Assembly: GCF_016863095.1 (NCBI RefSeq)
Contig: NZ_BOOF01000004.1
Span: forward strand, 186,001 to 250,000
Source: Microbispora siamensis
GTDB taxonomy: Bacteria; Actinomycetota; Actinomycetes; Streptosporangiales; Streptosporangiaceae
DNA length: 64,000 bases
Reading direction: 5' to 3'
The notes beneath the pieces were generated by a model. That model did not search any database. It was not told where the DNA came from and was given only the letters and a program-made list of their open reading frames with translations. This document shows positions 1 to 7,817 of the stretch, in pieces. The translations under genes were made by a program, and so were the position numbers. Every line of letters begins with the position of its first letter. Positions within the stretch are counted from its first letter, which is position 1.

Positions 1-1
1 C

Positions 2-352
2 GCCGTCTGGGCCCTGCAGCAGTACGGCTTCCGCGTCGTGATCGCCTCGCGGTTCGGCGACATCTTCCGCAACAACTCCACGAAGATGGGCCTGCTGCCG
101 GTCGTCCTGCCCGAGGACGTGGTCGAGCGCCTGCAGGACGCGGCCGAGGCCGACCCCAAGACGGAGATCACCGTCGACCTGATGGAACGTCAGGTGCGCT
201 CGGGCGACCTCGTCGCCTCGTTCGAGATCGACGACTACACCCGCTGGCGGCTGATGGAGGGCCTCGACGACATCGGGCTGACCCTGCGTCACGCGGACGC
301 CATCGAGGAGTACGAGAATGGACGGCAGCCATGGCTGCCGACGACCGTCTGA
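2..352 (+). CDS. leuD: 3-isopropylmalate dehydratase small subunit, 3' part
   Basis: The reading frame is open from base 2 and the gene begins before the window. About 116 C-terminal residues are present, running from AVWALQQYGF to WLPTTV. LeuD is the swivel-domain subunit that, with the 4Fe-4S subunit LeuC, isomerises 2- and 3-isopropylmalate in leucine synthesis in the cytoplasm. The segment IASRFGDIFRNNSTKMGLLP is typical of the family: the residues that position substrate, then the N-N-x-x-K-x-G-L-L-P stretch. An internal GTG at 38 is not the start. The stop overlaps the next small gene by 22 bases, so the two are probably translated together. LeuC should lie just outside on the left. Confidence 0.93.
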   Translation, partial: AVWALQQYGFRVVIASRFGDIFRNNSTKMGLLPVVLPEDVVERLQDAAEADPKTEITVDLMERQVRSGDLVASFEIDDYTRWRLMEGLDDIGLTLRHADAIEEYENGRQPWLPTTV

Positions 353-591
353 ACGATCCTCAGACCGGAGATGAGCTGCTGGCGCGGCGACTGCGTGATG
401 CGCATCGCCGCGTCAGAGCGTTAGCCTTACCACAGGAGGAGCAGGCCCGCCTGGCGCGACGGCTGCTTGCTATCTGTGACGTGGCAAAGCGGGACATAGC
501 CCATGCGGCCGCCCGGCTGGACGCCTTCATCGCCTATCTGGACGGCACATTCGACACGCCGAGCAGGCGAAACATGCCCCCCGGTGATTGA
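331..591 (+). CDS. small conserved-type hypothetical protein downstream of leuD
   Basis: 86 residues, ATG at 331 inside the last codons of leuD, which suggests translational coupling. The protein is charged and mostly helical, rich in Arg, Ala and Leu (ELLARRLRDAHRRV near residue 15, RLARRLLAICDVAKRDIA near residue 40), with no signal peptide or membrane segment. Base composition is like that of its neighbours. The final codons overlap the predicted -35 box of the HU promoter. I do not recognise a named family. A helical regulatory or scaffolding protein is possible, but nothing in the sequence shows its role. A later start cannot be excluded. Confidence 0.7.
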   Translation: MAADDRLNDPQTGDELLARRLRDAHRRVRALALPQEEQARLARRLLAICDVAKRDIAHAAARLDAFIAYLDGTFDTPSRRNMPPGD

Positions 592-617
592 AGTCCCGCG
601 ACCTCGTCCCCTAATTT
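588..617 (+). promoter_or_regulatory. predicted housekeeping promoter of the HU gene
   Basis: TTGAAG at 588-593 and TAATTT at 612-617, separated by 18 bases, fit a vegetative sigma-70-type promoter. The -35 box overlaps the stop codon of the preceding small gene. Transcription would start near 624, leaving a leader of about 20 bases that holds the strong ribosome site (GGGGGAGG, 629-636) of the HU gene. This would give the abundant HU protein a promoter separate from leuD. Confidence 0.5.
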
Positions 618-644
618 CAAGCGCGTAAGGGGGAGGAAACCGAA

Positions 645-941
645 ATGAACAAGAAAGAACTCGTCGACGCGATCACTGATCGCGTCGGTGACAAGAAGAC
701 GGCGACCGAAGCCGTCAACGCCGTCCTCGACGCCATCCAGAGCGCTGTCGCGAGCGGGGACAAGGTCTCGATCACCGGCTTCGGCGCCTTCGAGATGGTG
801 CACAAGCCGGCCCGTACGGCCCGCAACCCTTCCACCGGCGACCCGATCAAGGTGGAGGAGAGCTGGGCGCCCAGGTTCCGCCCCGGGGCGGACTTCAAGG
901 AGCAGGTCAACGCGGGTGGCAAGGCTGCCAAGAAGAAGTAG
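645..941 (+). CDS. hup: HU-family nucleoid DNA-binding protein
   Basis: 98 residues. It starts MNKKELVDAI, carries the HU signature GFGAFEMVHKPARTARNPSTG (core GFGxF then R-x-x-RNPxTG, residues ~46-66) that forms the DNA-bending beta arm, and ends in a short basic tail GGKAAKKK. This is the short HupA-like form of actinobacteria, without the long Lys/Ala-rich histone-like tail of mycobacterial HupB. It acts as a dimer, bending and compacting DNA. The ATG is preceded by GGGGGAGG, 8 bases upstream. It probably has its own promoter (588-617). Confidence 0.96.
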   Translation: MNKKELVDAITDRVGDKKTATEAVNAVLDAIQSAVASGDKVSITGFGAFEMVHKPARTARNPSTGDPIKVEESWAPRFRPGADFKEQVNAGGKAAKKK

Positions 942-1144
942 CAGGCCCCACCCCGCACCAGTGGACGGCGCTCGGAGCCCCCGGGCGCCGTTCGTCGTTC
1001 CATGCCCGGTGCCGGCGGTCGCATGAGGCCGTGAACCCCCTTCTTGACCTGCGCAAACGTGTAATCTTCAGGTAAGCGAGTCGCGGGGCGCGGATGCGGG
1101 GGACCCATCGACGGCGCGCGTACGTTCGACCGGGGGAAGATGCA

Positions 1145-3208
1145 GTGCAAGTCGGCCGGCAATGTGAGATCAGCCATGTCCCGATGGAGGTGTTCGACCA
1201 GGCGCCGGCCGGCGTCCTGGTGACCCGCGGGGAAGACCATCGGCTGCTCTACGCGAACGACGACGTCCGGGCGATGTTCGGGGACCTGCCTATCGGGGCG
1301 CCGGTACGGGAGGGCCTCCGCGACGTCCTCGGGCAGGAAATCCTCGCCGTGCTCGACGAGGTCCGCGAGACGGGGGAGACGGCGCGCCTCGACGAGGTCC
1401 GGGTGACCGCGGACCGGAGTGGCGGCCCACGCGAGCGGCTCTTACGGATGAGCCTTTCCAGGATTCCCCTGCAGGGCGGTGAGAGCGGAGTCCTGGCGGC
1501 GGTTCAGGAGGTCACGGAGCAGGTCTCCGCCACACGGCGCCTCCACGCGATGGAGAAGGAGTGGCTCCGCCTCCAGCGCCGCTACCAGAGCATGGTGTGG
1601 GCGGACGCGCACATGGTGTGGGTGACCGGCCCGCACGGCGAGTCCAGGGAGATGAGCCAGGGCTGGCAGCGGCTGACGGGACAGACGACGGAGGAGAGTC
1701 TCGGCTACGGCTGGCTGGGCGCCCTGCACCCGGAAGACCGCGTGCCCGCCAGGGACTCGTGGGACAAGGCCACGGAAGAGGCGCTCTCGCTCTACGAGCA
1801 GATCTACCGTGTCCGCACCCGCGACGGCTCCTACCGGCACATCCGGTTCCGGGCCGTGCCCGTGTACGAGAACGGCGCGGTGACGGAGTGGGTGGGAGCC
1901 TCCACCGACGTCGAGCAGGAGTGGCAGGAGGAGCGCCGCCGCCGGCTGCTGGACCGCGCGGCCGCCGCGGCGACCGACATCACCAACCTGGAGGAGATGT
2001 GCCAGGCGTTCGCCGGTGTGATCGTGCCGGAGCTCGCCGACTCGTGCCACGTCTACCTGCTGCCCGAGTCGAGCGGCGGCCTCCCGCACGCGCCCATCGT
2101 CACCGAGCGCATCGCCTCCGCCGTACGTGAGGGACTCCCGAGACTGCCGACCCGGCGCAAGGAGTATCACGCCGTCGACGGCGCGCTGGTGCGCGCGGTA
2201 CGGCAGCGCCGCCCTGTCAAGATCTCCTACCCTCCGGGCCGTCCTTCGTTCCCCTGCCCCGAGGCCGTCAGGACCTGGATGGCCGAGATCGGGTCGCACA
2301 GCCTGGCCCTCCTGCCGATCGTCGTCGAGGGCGAGGTGGCGGCCGTGGTCACTACCGGTGCCTGCGGGGATCGCCCTCCGATCCCGTGTGGCGACGTCCA
2401 GTTGATGCGGGAGATGCTCGACCACGCGCACGACGCGGTCAGCAAGGCTCTGCGGTTCCGCCGCACGCAGAGGGTGGCGCTGGCCCTGCAGCACAGCCTG
2501 CTGGCCGAGCCGCCCCACGTCCCCGGCCTGGAGCTCGCCGCGCGCTATCAGGCGAGCCCGACCGCCGCCGAGATCGGCGGAGACTGGTACGACGCGTTCC
2601 CGCTGCCCTGCGGCGCCGTCAAGCTGGTCATCGGGGACGTGGCCGGGCACGACCTCGGCGCCGCCGTCTGCATGAGCCAGGTGCGGAACATGCTGCGGGC
2701 GCTCGCCGTCGACCGCGACGGCTCCCCGGGCGACGTCCTGTGGCGGCTGAACAGAGCCCTGGAGACCCTGAACGGCGAGAGCACGGCGACGTGCGTGCTG
2801 ACGCGCCTCGAAAGGGACGGCGACGGCCTGTGGCGGCTGGTTTACTCGGTGGCCGGGCACCCGCCGCCGTTGCTGGTGACCGGCGAGGGGGAGGGCCGCT
2901 TCCTCCAGGGCGCGGGCAACCCGCTCCTCGGCCTCTACCACGACCAGCCGTGGATCAGCGCCGTGGAGACGCTGCCGCCGCACAGCACCCTGCTGCTCTA
3001 CACCGACGGCCTCATCGAGCGGCGGGGAGAGGATCTCGGCGACGGGCTCGAACGGTTGCGGCGGCGCGCGGAGCCGCTCGCCCGCGAGCCCCTGGGCCGG
3101 TTCTGCGACGAACTGCTCACCGGGATGCCGGTGACGGGGGAGGACGACGTCGCCATGATCGCGCTGCGGGTGCCGGCGGCAGGGCACTATGAGGGGGTCG
3201 CCTCGTAG
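1145..3208 (+). CDS. PAS/GAF-domain SpoIIE-type serine phosphatase
   Basis: 687 residues from GTG at 1145, chosen because GGGGGAAG lies at 1132-1139; an ATG at 1094 is in frame but has no ribosome site. Domains in order: a PAS-like region (~15-110), a second PAS/PAC domain (~150-265, with GYGWLGALHPEDR and the PAC segment RTRDGSYRHIRFRAVPVYENG), a GAF-like sensor (~275-445), and a PP2C/SpoIIE phosphatase (~455-680). The phosphatase carries the metal-binding aspartates EIGGDWYD, IGDVAGHD and TDGLIERR. Such proteins dephosphorylate anti-anti-sigma factors in response to a sensed signal. There is no transmembrane segment, HATPase kinase domain or STAS partner nearby, so the partner is encoded elsewhere. 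The stop overlaps the convergent MFS gene by 22 bases. Confidence 0.9.
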   Translation: MQVGRQCEISHVPMEVFDQAPAGVLVTRGEDHRLLYANDDVRAMFGDLPIGAPVREGLRDVLGQEILAVLDEVRETGETARLDEVRVTADRSGGPRERLLRMSLSRIPLQGGESGVLAAVQEVTEQVSATRRLHAMEKEWLRLQRRYQSMVWADAHMVWVTGPHGESREMSQGWQRLTGQTTEESLGYGWLGALHPEDRVPARDSWDKATEEALSLYEQIYRVRTRDGSYRHIRFRAVPVYENGAVTEWVGASTDVEQEWQEERRRRLLDRAAAAATDITNLEEMCQAFAGVIVPELADSCHVYLLPESSGGLPHAPIVTERIASAVREGLPRLPTRRKEYHAVDGALVRAVRQRRPVKISYPPGRPSFPCPEAVRTWMAEIGSHSLALLPIVVEGEVAAVVTTGACGDRPPIPCGDVQLMREMLDHAHDAVSKALRFRRTQRVALALQHSLLAEPPHVPGLELAARYQASPTAAEIGGDWYDAFPLPCGAVKLVIGDVAGHDLGAAVCMSQVRNMLRALAVDRDGSPGDVLWRLNRALETLNGESTATCVLTRLERDGDGLWRLVYSVAGHPPPLLVTGEGEGRFLQGAGNPLLGLYHDQPWISAVETLPPHSTLLLYTDGLIERRGEDLGDGLERLRRRAEPLAREPLGRFCDELLTGMPVTGEDDVAMIALRVPAAGHYEGVAS

Positions 3209-4704
3209 CCGGGCCCGTAGCCGGCTTCGTGATGGGGCGGCGCGGCCGGGGCGGTCCGGGCCGCCGGGCGCATCGCCACGACCAGTACGGCAAGCCCGGC
3301 GAAGACGACCGCGGCGACGACGCCGGTGACGTGCAGGCCGGCGGTGAACGCCTCCCGTGCCGCGTGCAGCAGTTGCGCGCCCTGACCGGCGGGAAGGTGC
3401 CGGCTGGCGGTGACCGCGCCGGCCAGCGAGTCGGAAGTGCCGTCCATCCGGCTGCGGTAGACCACTGCGGCCACCACGCCGAGCAGCGCGAAGCCGAGCG
3501 AACCGCCGAAGTAGTTGCCGGTCTCCGACATCGACGCCGCCGACCCGGCGCGCTCGGGCGGCACGGACCCGACGACCAGCCCGGTGCCCAGTGCGAACAG
3601 CGGGCCGGTGCCCAGCGCGAGCACGGTGATGCCGATCATCACCAGCGGCAGGGCGCCCGCACCGCCGGCGTCGGCCAGCAGCAGGCTGCCCAGCGCCGAC
3701 ACCGCCAGCCCGCCGGCGATGGCGGTCGTCTGCTTCACGCGCCGGGCCAGCGCCGGCGCGGCCATCGTGGCGGCCGCCACGCCCAGGCCCATCGGCGCGA
3801 ACAACACCGCCGACGCGAACGGCGAGTGGCCCAGCACGCCCTGCAGATACTGGGTCACCATCAGGCCCGTGCCGGCCATGGCGACGCCGGCGAAGACCAG
3901 CGCGACGAGCACGGCGGTGAAGGGGCGGTTGCGCAGCAGCCGCAGGTCCAGCAGCGGCGCCTCCAGCCGCAGTTGCCGCCGTACGAACAGGAACCCGACG
4001 GCCGCGCCGGCGACGAGGGCCACCGCCGGGACGACCGGAACGCTCTCGACGGTCAGTTGCTTGATGCCGTAGACCATCAGGAGCACCGCCACGAGCGACA
4101 GCCCGACGCTTGCCGGGTCGAGCCGGCCGGCCCGGTCGCCGCGGAACTCCGGCAGCAGGACCGGCCCCGCGAGCAGCAGCAACGCCATCGCCGGCACGGC
4201 GAGCAGGAACACCGATCCCCACCAGAAGTGCTGGAGCAGGAATCCGGCGAGCACGGGGCCGAGCGCGCCGCCGGTGAACTGGCAGGTCGCCCAGATCGCG
4301 ATGGCCTTACCGCGTCGGCGTTCGTCGCGGAACATGTTGGTGATCAGGGCGAGGGTGGACGGCGCCAGGGTCGCCCCCGCGACCCCCAGCAGCGCCCGCG
4401 CGACGATCAGCATCAGCGGGGTGACCGCGAAGGCGGCCACGACCGACAGCACCAGGAACGCCGCTCCGCCGATCAGCAGCAGCCGCTTGCGGCCGATCCG
4501 GTCGCCGAGCGTGCCCATCGTGATGACCAGGCCGGCCACCATGAATCCGTAGCTGTCGCTGATCCACAACTGCTCGACGTTGGTGGCCCCCAGCCCGGCG
4601 CTCAGTTGTGGCAGCGCGAGGAGCAACGCCGTCGCGTCGATCGCGACGAGCAATGCCGGCAGCGCCAGGACGACCAGTCCCAACCACGCCCGGTTGACTC
4701 GCAT
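3187..4704 (-). CDS. MFS drug-efflux transporter, DHA2 (14-TM) type
   Basis: 505 residues from the ATG at 4704, which has GGGAG about 8 bases upstream. An in-frame ATG at 4770 would add 22 hydrophilic residues and run into the promoter dyad. The protein starts MRVNRAWLGLVVLALPALLVAIDATALLLALPQ and carries motif A (GTLGDRIGRKRLLL, residues ~65-78) and about 14 hydrophobic segments, as in the EmrB/QacA proton-antiport family. The C-terminus is cytoplasmic, rich in Pro/Ala and ends with Tyr-Glu residues. It diverges from the YCII-sigma factor pair across the dyad at 4736-4811, which suggests joint control by that sigma factor. Substrate cannot be read from the sequence. Confidence 0.9.
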   Translation of the reverse strand: MRVNRAWLGLVVLALPALLVAIDATALLLALPQLSAGLGATNVEQLWISDSYGFMVAGLVITMGTLGDRIGRKRLLLIGGAAFLVLSVVAAFAVTPLMLIVARALLGVAGATLAPSTLALITNMFRDERRRGKAIAIWATCQFTGGALGPVLAGFLLQHFWWGSVFLLAVPAMALLLLAGPVLLPEFRGDRAGRLDPASVGLSLVAVLLMVYGIKQLTVESVPVVPAVALVAGAAVGFLFVRRQLRLEAPLLDLRLLRNRPFTAVLVALVFAGVAMAGTGLMVTQYLQGVLGHSPFASAVLFAPMGLGVAAATMAAPALARRVKQTTAIAGGLAVSALGSLLLADAGGAGALPLVMIGITVLALGTGPLFALGTGLVVGSVPPERAGSAASMSETGNYFGGSLGFALLGVVAAVVYRSRMDGTSDSLAGAVTASRHLPAGQGAQLLHAAREAFTAGLHVTGVVAAVVFAGLAVLVVAMRPAARTAPAAPPHHEAGYGPGYEATPS

Positions 4705-4735
4705 ATGTGGAACTCCCGGTTCTCTCGACGTTTCG

Positions 4736-4811
4736 CCGGTTGGTCGGAGCGACCGGGGGTTTCTTGACACGGGTAGGTGTCAAGACGGCGGCGGCGGCTC
4801 CGACCAACCGG
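4736..4811. promoter_or_regulatory. 76-bp nested dyad, probable divergent ECF-type promoters
   Basis: Outer arms CCGGTTGGTCGGAGC (4736-4750) and its exact reverse complement (4797-4811), and inner arms CTTGACAC (4763-4770) and GTGTCAAG (4777-4784), share one centre between 4773 and 4774. Read outward, each strand has TGTCAA, 17 bases, then CGACC: TGTCAA 4778-4783 and CGACC 4801-4805 on plus, with the mirror image on minus. This resembles an ECF -35/-10 pair. The centre is ~70 bases from the MFS start and ~80 from the YCII start. The alternative is a repressor operator or a tiny inverted-repeat element. Confidence 0.6.
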
Positions 4812-4853
4812 TGGAAGGGCCGGCGGAGGCCCGCGAACCACGAGGAGAACGAG

Positions 4854-5225
4854 ATGAAGTTCCTGATCAGCCTGCACATCAACCCGGCCGTGCTGGACGC
4901 GCTGACCGACGAGGAGAGGGCGGCGATCGGCGAGGGCCACGGCAGGTTCATCGAGGCGCTGAAGCAGTCCGGCGAGCTGATCACCACGCAGGCGCTGGCC
5001 GACCCGTCGCAGGCCGCGGTGGTGTCCGTGCGCAACGGCCAGCCGGTCGTCACCGACGGCCCCTTCCTGGAGTCCAAGGAGTATCTGGGCGGCTTCTACC
5101 TGATCGACTGCGAGAACAAGGAGCGGGCGATCGAGCTGGCGGCGCAGATCCCCGACGCCGCGATCGAGGGTCTCGGCATCGAGGTGCGGCAGGTCATGTT
5201 CGCCGACGGACAATTGGAGGCATGA
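4854..5225 (+). CDS. YCII-related (DGPF) protein, partner of ECF42 sigma factor
   Basis: 123 residues, ATG at 4854 after GGAG. It is a YCII-fold alpha/beta barrel protein of the DGPF group: the motif TDGPFLESKEYLGGFYLID (residues ~67-85) is present. Proteins of this kind are almost always encoded beside ECF42 sigma factors, and the next gene is one; the two overlap by ATGA (5222-5225), so they are translationally coupled. The biochemical role of DGPF proteins is not established. They are small cytoplasmic proteins without membrane segments and so are unlikely to be classical anti-sigma factors. A second, more distant YCII gene lies at 60647-61015. Confidence 0.9.
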   Translation: MKFLISLHINPAVLDALTDEERAAIGEGHGRFIEALKQSGELITTQALADPSQAAVVSVRNGQPVVTDGPFLESKEYLGGFYLIDCENKERAIELAAQIPDAAIEGLGIEVRQVMFADGQLEA

Positions 5226-6436
5226 CAGCACCGGTCATCGAGGACCTGCTGCGTGAGCTCACGCCGCAGGTCCTCGGCGCGCTGATACGACGGCACGGCC
5301 GGTTCGAAGGATGCGAGGACGCCGTGCAGGAGGCCGTCCTGGCCGCCGCCGTGCAGTGGCCGGCCGAGGGAGTGCCGGACAACCCGCGCGGCTGGCTGTT
5401 GACGGTCGCGTCCCGGCGGCTCATCGACCAGATGCGCAGCGACCACGCGCGCCGCGAGCGGGAGTCGGCGACGGCCGCCGTCGAGGTGCCGCCGCAGGAC
5501 GTGCCGGACACCGACGACACGCTCGTCCTGCTGTTCCTGTGCTGCCATCCCACGCTGACCCCGGCCTCCCAGGTCGCCCTGACGCTGCGGGCGGTCGGCG
5601 GACTGACCACCGCCGAGATCGCCCGCGCGTTCCTGGTGCCGGAGGCCACGATGGCGGCCAGGATCAGCCGGGCCAAGCAGCGCATCAAGGCCGCCGGCAG
5701 CTCGTTCGGCCTGCCGGACGGCGCGGAGCTCCAGGAGCGGCTCCGGGTCGTCCTGCACGTGCTCTACCTGATCTTCAACGAGGGCTACACCGCCTCCTCG
5801 GGCAGCGAGCTGCACCGCGCCGACCTCGCGCACGAGGCGATCCGGCTGACCAGGATGGTGCACGCCCAGCTGCCCGAGGACGGCGAGGTCACCGGGCTGC
5901 TCGCGCTGATGCTGCTGACCCACGCCCGCAGGGAGGCCCGTACGACCCCGGCCGGCGACCTGGTGCCGCTCGACGAGCAGGACCGTACGAAGTGGGACCG
6001 GGAGCTGATCGACGAGGGCGTCGAGCTGGTCAAGGCGTCGCTGGCCGGCCCGGCGCTGGGGCCCTACCAGTTGCAGGCCGCCATCGCCGCCACGCACGCC
6101 GACGCGGCCACGGCCGAGGAGACCGACTGGCCGCAGGTGCACGCCCTCTACCTGATCCTCGAGCGGATCGCGCCCAACCCGATGGTCACCCTCAACCGGG
6201 CGATCGCGCTCGCCGAGACCGAGGGCCCGGAGGCCGGGCTGGCCCTGCTGTCCACCTTGGACGGCGACGAGCGGATGGCCGGGCACCACCGGTTGCTGTC
6301 CGTACGGGCGCATCTGCTGGAGAAGACCGGCGACACGGCCGGTGCGTACGAGCACTACCGGCGCGCCGCGAGGTCCACCGCCAGCATCGCCGAGCAACGC
6401 TACCTGGAGTCCCGGGCCGGCCGGGTAAGGGCGTAG
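5222..6436 (+). CDS. ECF42-group RNA polymerase sigma factor with C-terminal extension
   Basis: 404 residues. Region 2 (~10-75, EDAVQEAVLAAAVQWP and RLIDQMRSDHARR) and region 4 (~105-155, LTTAEIARAFLVPEATMAARISRAKQRI) are followed by a ~240-residue helical extension (VLYLIFNEGY, later TPR-like helices ending EKTGDTAGAYEHYRRA). This layout defines the ECF42 group, in which the extension, rather than an anti-sigma factor, is needed for activity. It forms a coupled operon with the upstream DGPF protein. The dyad at 4736-4811 upstream has features expected of its own target promoter, so autoregulation and control of the divergent MFS pump are likely but inferred. Confidence 0.92.
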   Translation: MTAPVIEDLLRELTPQVLGALIRRHGRFEGCEDAVQEAVLAAAVQWPAEGVPDNPRGWLLTVASRRLIDQMRSDHARRERESATAAVEVPPQDVPDTDDTLVLLFLCCHPTLTPASQVALTLRAVGGLTTAEIARAFLVPEATMAARISRAKQRIKAAGSSFGLPDGAELQERLRVVLHVLYLIFNEGYTASSGSELHRADLAHEAIRLTRMVHAQLPEDGEVTGLLALMLLTHARREARTTPAGDLVPLDEQDRTKWDRELIDEGVELVKASLAGPALGPYQLQAAIAATHADAATAEETDWPQVHALYLILERIAPNPMVTLNRAIALAETEGPEAGLALLSTLDGDERMAGHHRLLSVRAHLLEKTGDTAGAYEHYRRAARSTASIAEQRYLESRAGRVRA

Positions 6437-6452
6437 CGGCCGCCCCGCAGCC

Positions 6453-6635
6453 TCAGATCCCCAGCAGGTGCCGGAGGACCAGCAGCCCGATTTCCAGCCC
6501 CACCTGCAGGCCGATCCCCGCCTCGGCGGAACCCACCAGCGCGAGGGCGAGCGGCATCAGGACGGGGAACAGGGCACGGGCCGTCCGGGCCAGGATGTGC
6601 GGCAGCGCGAACGGAACGGAAATCGTGATCGTCAT
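6453..6635 (-). CDS. 60-aa hydrophobic membrane peptide
   Basis: 60 residues from an ATG at 6635 preceded by a perfect AGGAGGT with 5-7 base spacing. Third codon positions are almost all G or C, as in real genes here. The peptide has two hydrophobic stretches (FPVLMPLALALVGSAEAGI and LQVGLEIGLLVLRHLLGI) after an N-terminal MTITISVPFALPH, so it is probably a small membrane protein with one or two helices. It lies tail to tail with the sigma factor gene, 16 bases apart, and may be cotranscribed with the 35-aa ORF just upstream. I do not recognise a family. Confidence 0.68.
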   Translation of the reverse strand: MTITISVPFALPHILARTARALFPVLMPLALALVGSAEAGIGLQVGLEIGLLVLRHLLGI

Positions 6636-6683
6636 GACGGACCTCCTGTCTCGTGCCGGGCGTCCGGCACGGGTGAGAACCCG

Positions 6684-6791
6684 TCACCTGGCCTGACAGC
6701 GGGCGGCGACCGCCTCGGCGACGCCGGAGCCCCGCGTCGTGCCGGGGAAGGTGACGGGATGGGACGGTTGCGGACTACTGCCGGAAGTCAT
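6684..6791 (-). CDS. possible 35-aa ORF upstream of the membrane peptide
   Basis: 35 codons from the ATG at 6791, which has GAGGAGGT 7 bases upstream, one of the best ribosome sites in the window. The peptide (MTSGSSPQPSHPVTFPGTTR, then GSGVAEAVAARCQAR) is hydrophilic with one Cys near the end and no recognisable fold. Third positions are mostly G or C. It ends 48 bases before the 60-aa membrane peptide on the same strand. It could be a leader peptide or half of a two-peptide system; the ribosome site is the main evidence. Confidence 0.38.
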   Translation of the reverse strand: MTSGSSPQPSHPVTFPGTTRGSGVAEAVAARCQAR

Positions 6792-7092
6792 CCCGACCAC
6801 CTCCTCAAGGTCGTGCGGCGGCACTCGTGGCACGGCGGATGCCCGCCGGCGGCGCCTGTCGATTCGCACCCCTCACGTCAGAGCTTTGGCACTGCGCGGC
6901 GTGATCCCTCGGAGGGAAGCCACCTGGGGTCACCCCTTAAGCCGGGGAGACCTGTCCTGACCCGGGACGTCTCTCGACGAGGAGGGTCAGTGGCCTGTGT
7001 CCGCGCAGACGCCTCACCGAACGAGGTGCCTACCCATCCAGTAGAACCCCGGCCGGGTCGTCAGGTCAAACCCGCCCTGGTCAGGGGGCCGC
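6792..7092. other. 301-bp intergenic stretch
   Basis: It holds the presumed promoter of the two small minus-strand ORFs, with no clear -35/-10 pair visible, and the 3' side of the TetR gene. A weak candidate ORF of 37 codons (GTG at 6990, GGAGGG at 6981-6986) is Pro/Arg-rich and overlaps the TetR stop; I do not call it. I see no strong hairpin. Confidence 0.5.
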
Positions 7093-7707
7093 TCAGGCGA
7101 TGACCGGCGCGGCGGGGGAGCCGAATCCGCGCAGGAGGGTGTCCACGACCCGGGTCGCGAGGGCCTCGGCGTCCCCTCCGCCGGCCGCCCCCTCGGCGGC
7201 GGCCTCGTGGATGAGGGCGTAGTAGACGCGGCGGGTCCAGTCGAGGTCGGCGTCGGGACGCAGCACGCCGGCCTCACGGGCCCGGTGGAACAGCCGCTCG
7301 CACTGGTCGCGCACCTCGGCGTGCACGCGGACGGCCTCGGGATGGGCGCCGTCGGCCGTACGGCTCATGGCGAACCACCAGTTCGTCTTCACGCGCAGGA
7401 CGTTGGCGGTGACCTGGTAGAGCGCGACGAGGGGCGGGGTGCTGTCCGCGCGGGCCGATTCGACGGCCTCGGCGAACCGGCGGGCGGCCCAGCCGGTGAG
7501 CTCCTCCACGAGCGCCTCGCGGGTGGCGAAACGGCGGTGGACGGTCGTGCGGGCGACCCCGGCCGCCTGGGCGACCTGCTCCATGGTCGCCGCCGGGTTG
7601 GCGGCGAACACGCGCTCGGCCGCCTCGAGGATCGTCCGCACCGTCCGCTCCGAGTCGGTCCGGAGCGGACGCTTCCCCTGCTGCGAAGACTGCTGGACTG
7701 ACGTCAC
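7093..7707 (-). CDS. TetR/AcrR-family transcriptional regulator
   Basis: 204 residues from GTG at 7707. The N-terminal helix-turn-helix (~residues 18-65: TILEAAERVFAANPAATMEQVAQAAGVARTTVHRRFATREALVEEL) is typical. The C-terminal ligand domain has an aromatic run KTNWWFAMSRT. It diverges from an SDR gene 110 bases away, the usual setting of a local repressor. The gap contains the 8-bp palindrome GTTGCAAC (7745-7752) and ACTA-T-TAGT (around 7768-7776), candidate operator parts. The spacing of AAGG to the GTG is too short for a strong ribosome site, so the exact start is uncertain. Confidence 0.88.
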   Translation of the reverse strand: MTSVQQSSQQGKRPLRTDSERTVRTILEAAERVFAANPAATMEQVAQAAGVARTTVHRRFATREALVEELTGWAARRFAEAVESARADSTPPLVALYQVTANVLRVKTNWWFAMSRTADGAHPEAVRVHAEVRDQCERLFHRAREAGVLRPDADLDWTRRVYYALIHEAAAEGAAGGGDAEALATRVVDTLLRGFGSPAAPVIA

Positions 7708-7817
7708 CCTTACATGCTACCGGGACGCTTCAGCTCTACCTACAGTTGCAACAAGCGTGTAGCGACTATTAGTGTTCTCGTGTCATCGCAGTCGCAGTTA
7801 GTGCGAAGGGAGCCGAC

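Noticed and set aside
1442..4222. 926-aa minus-strand frame
   Set aside because: It is antisense to the SpoIIE phosphatase and out of frame with the MFS gene; composition is Arg/Gly/Ala-biased with no domain.
6990..7103. 37-codon plus-strand ORF with GGAGGG
   Set aside because: Spacing is short, the peptide is Pro/Arg-rich without pattern, and it overlaps the TetR stop.
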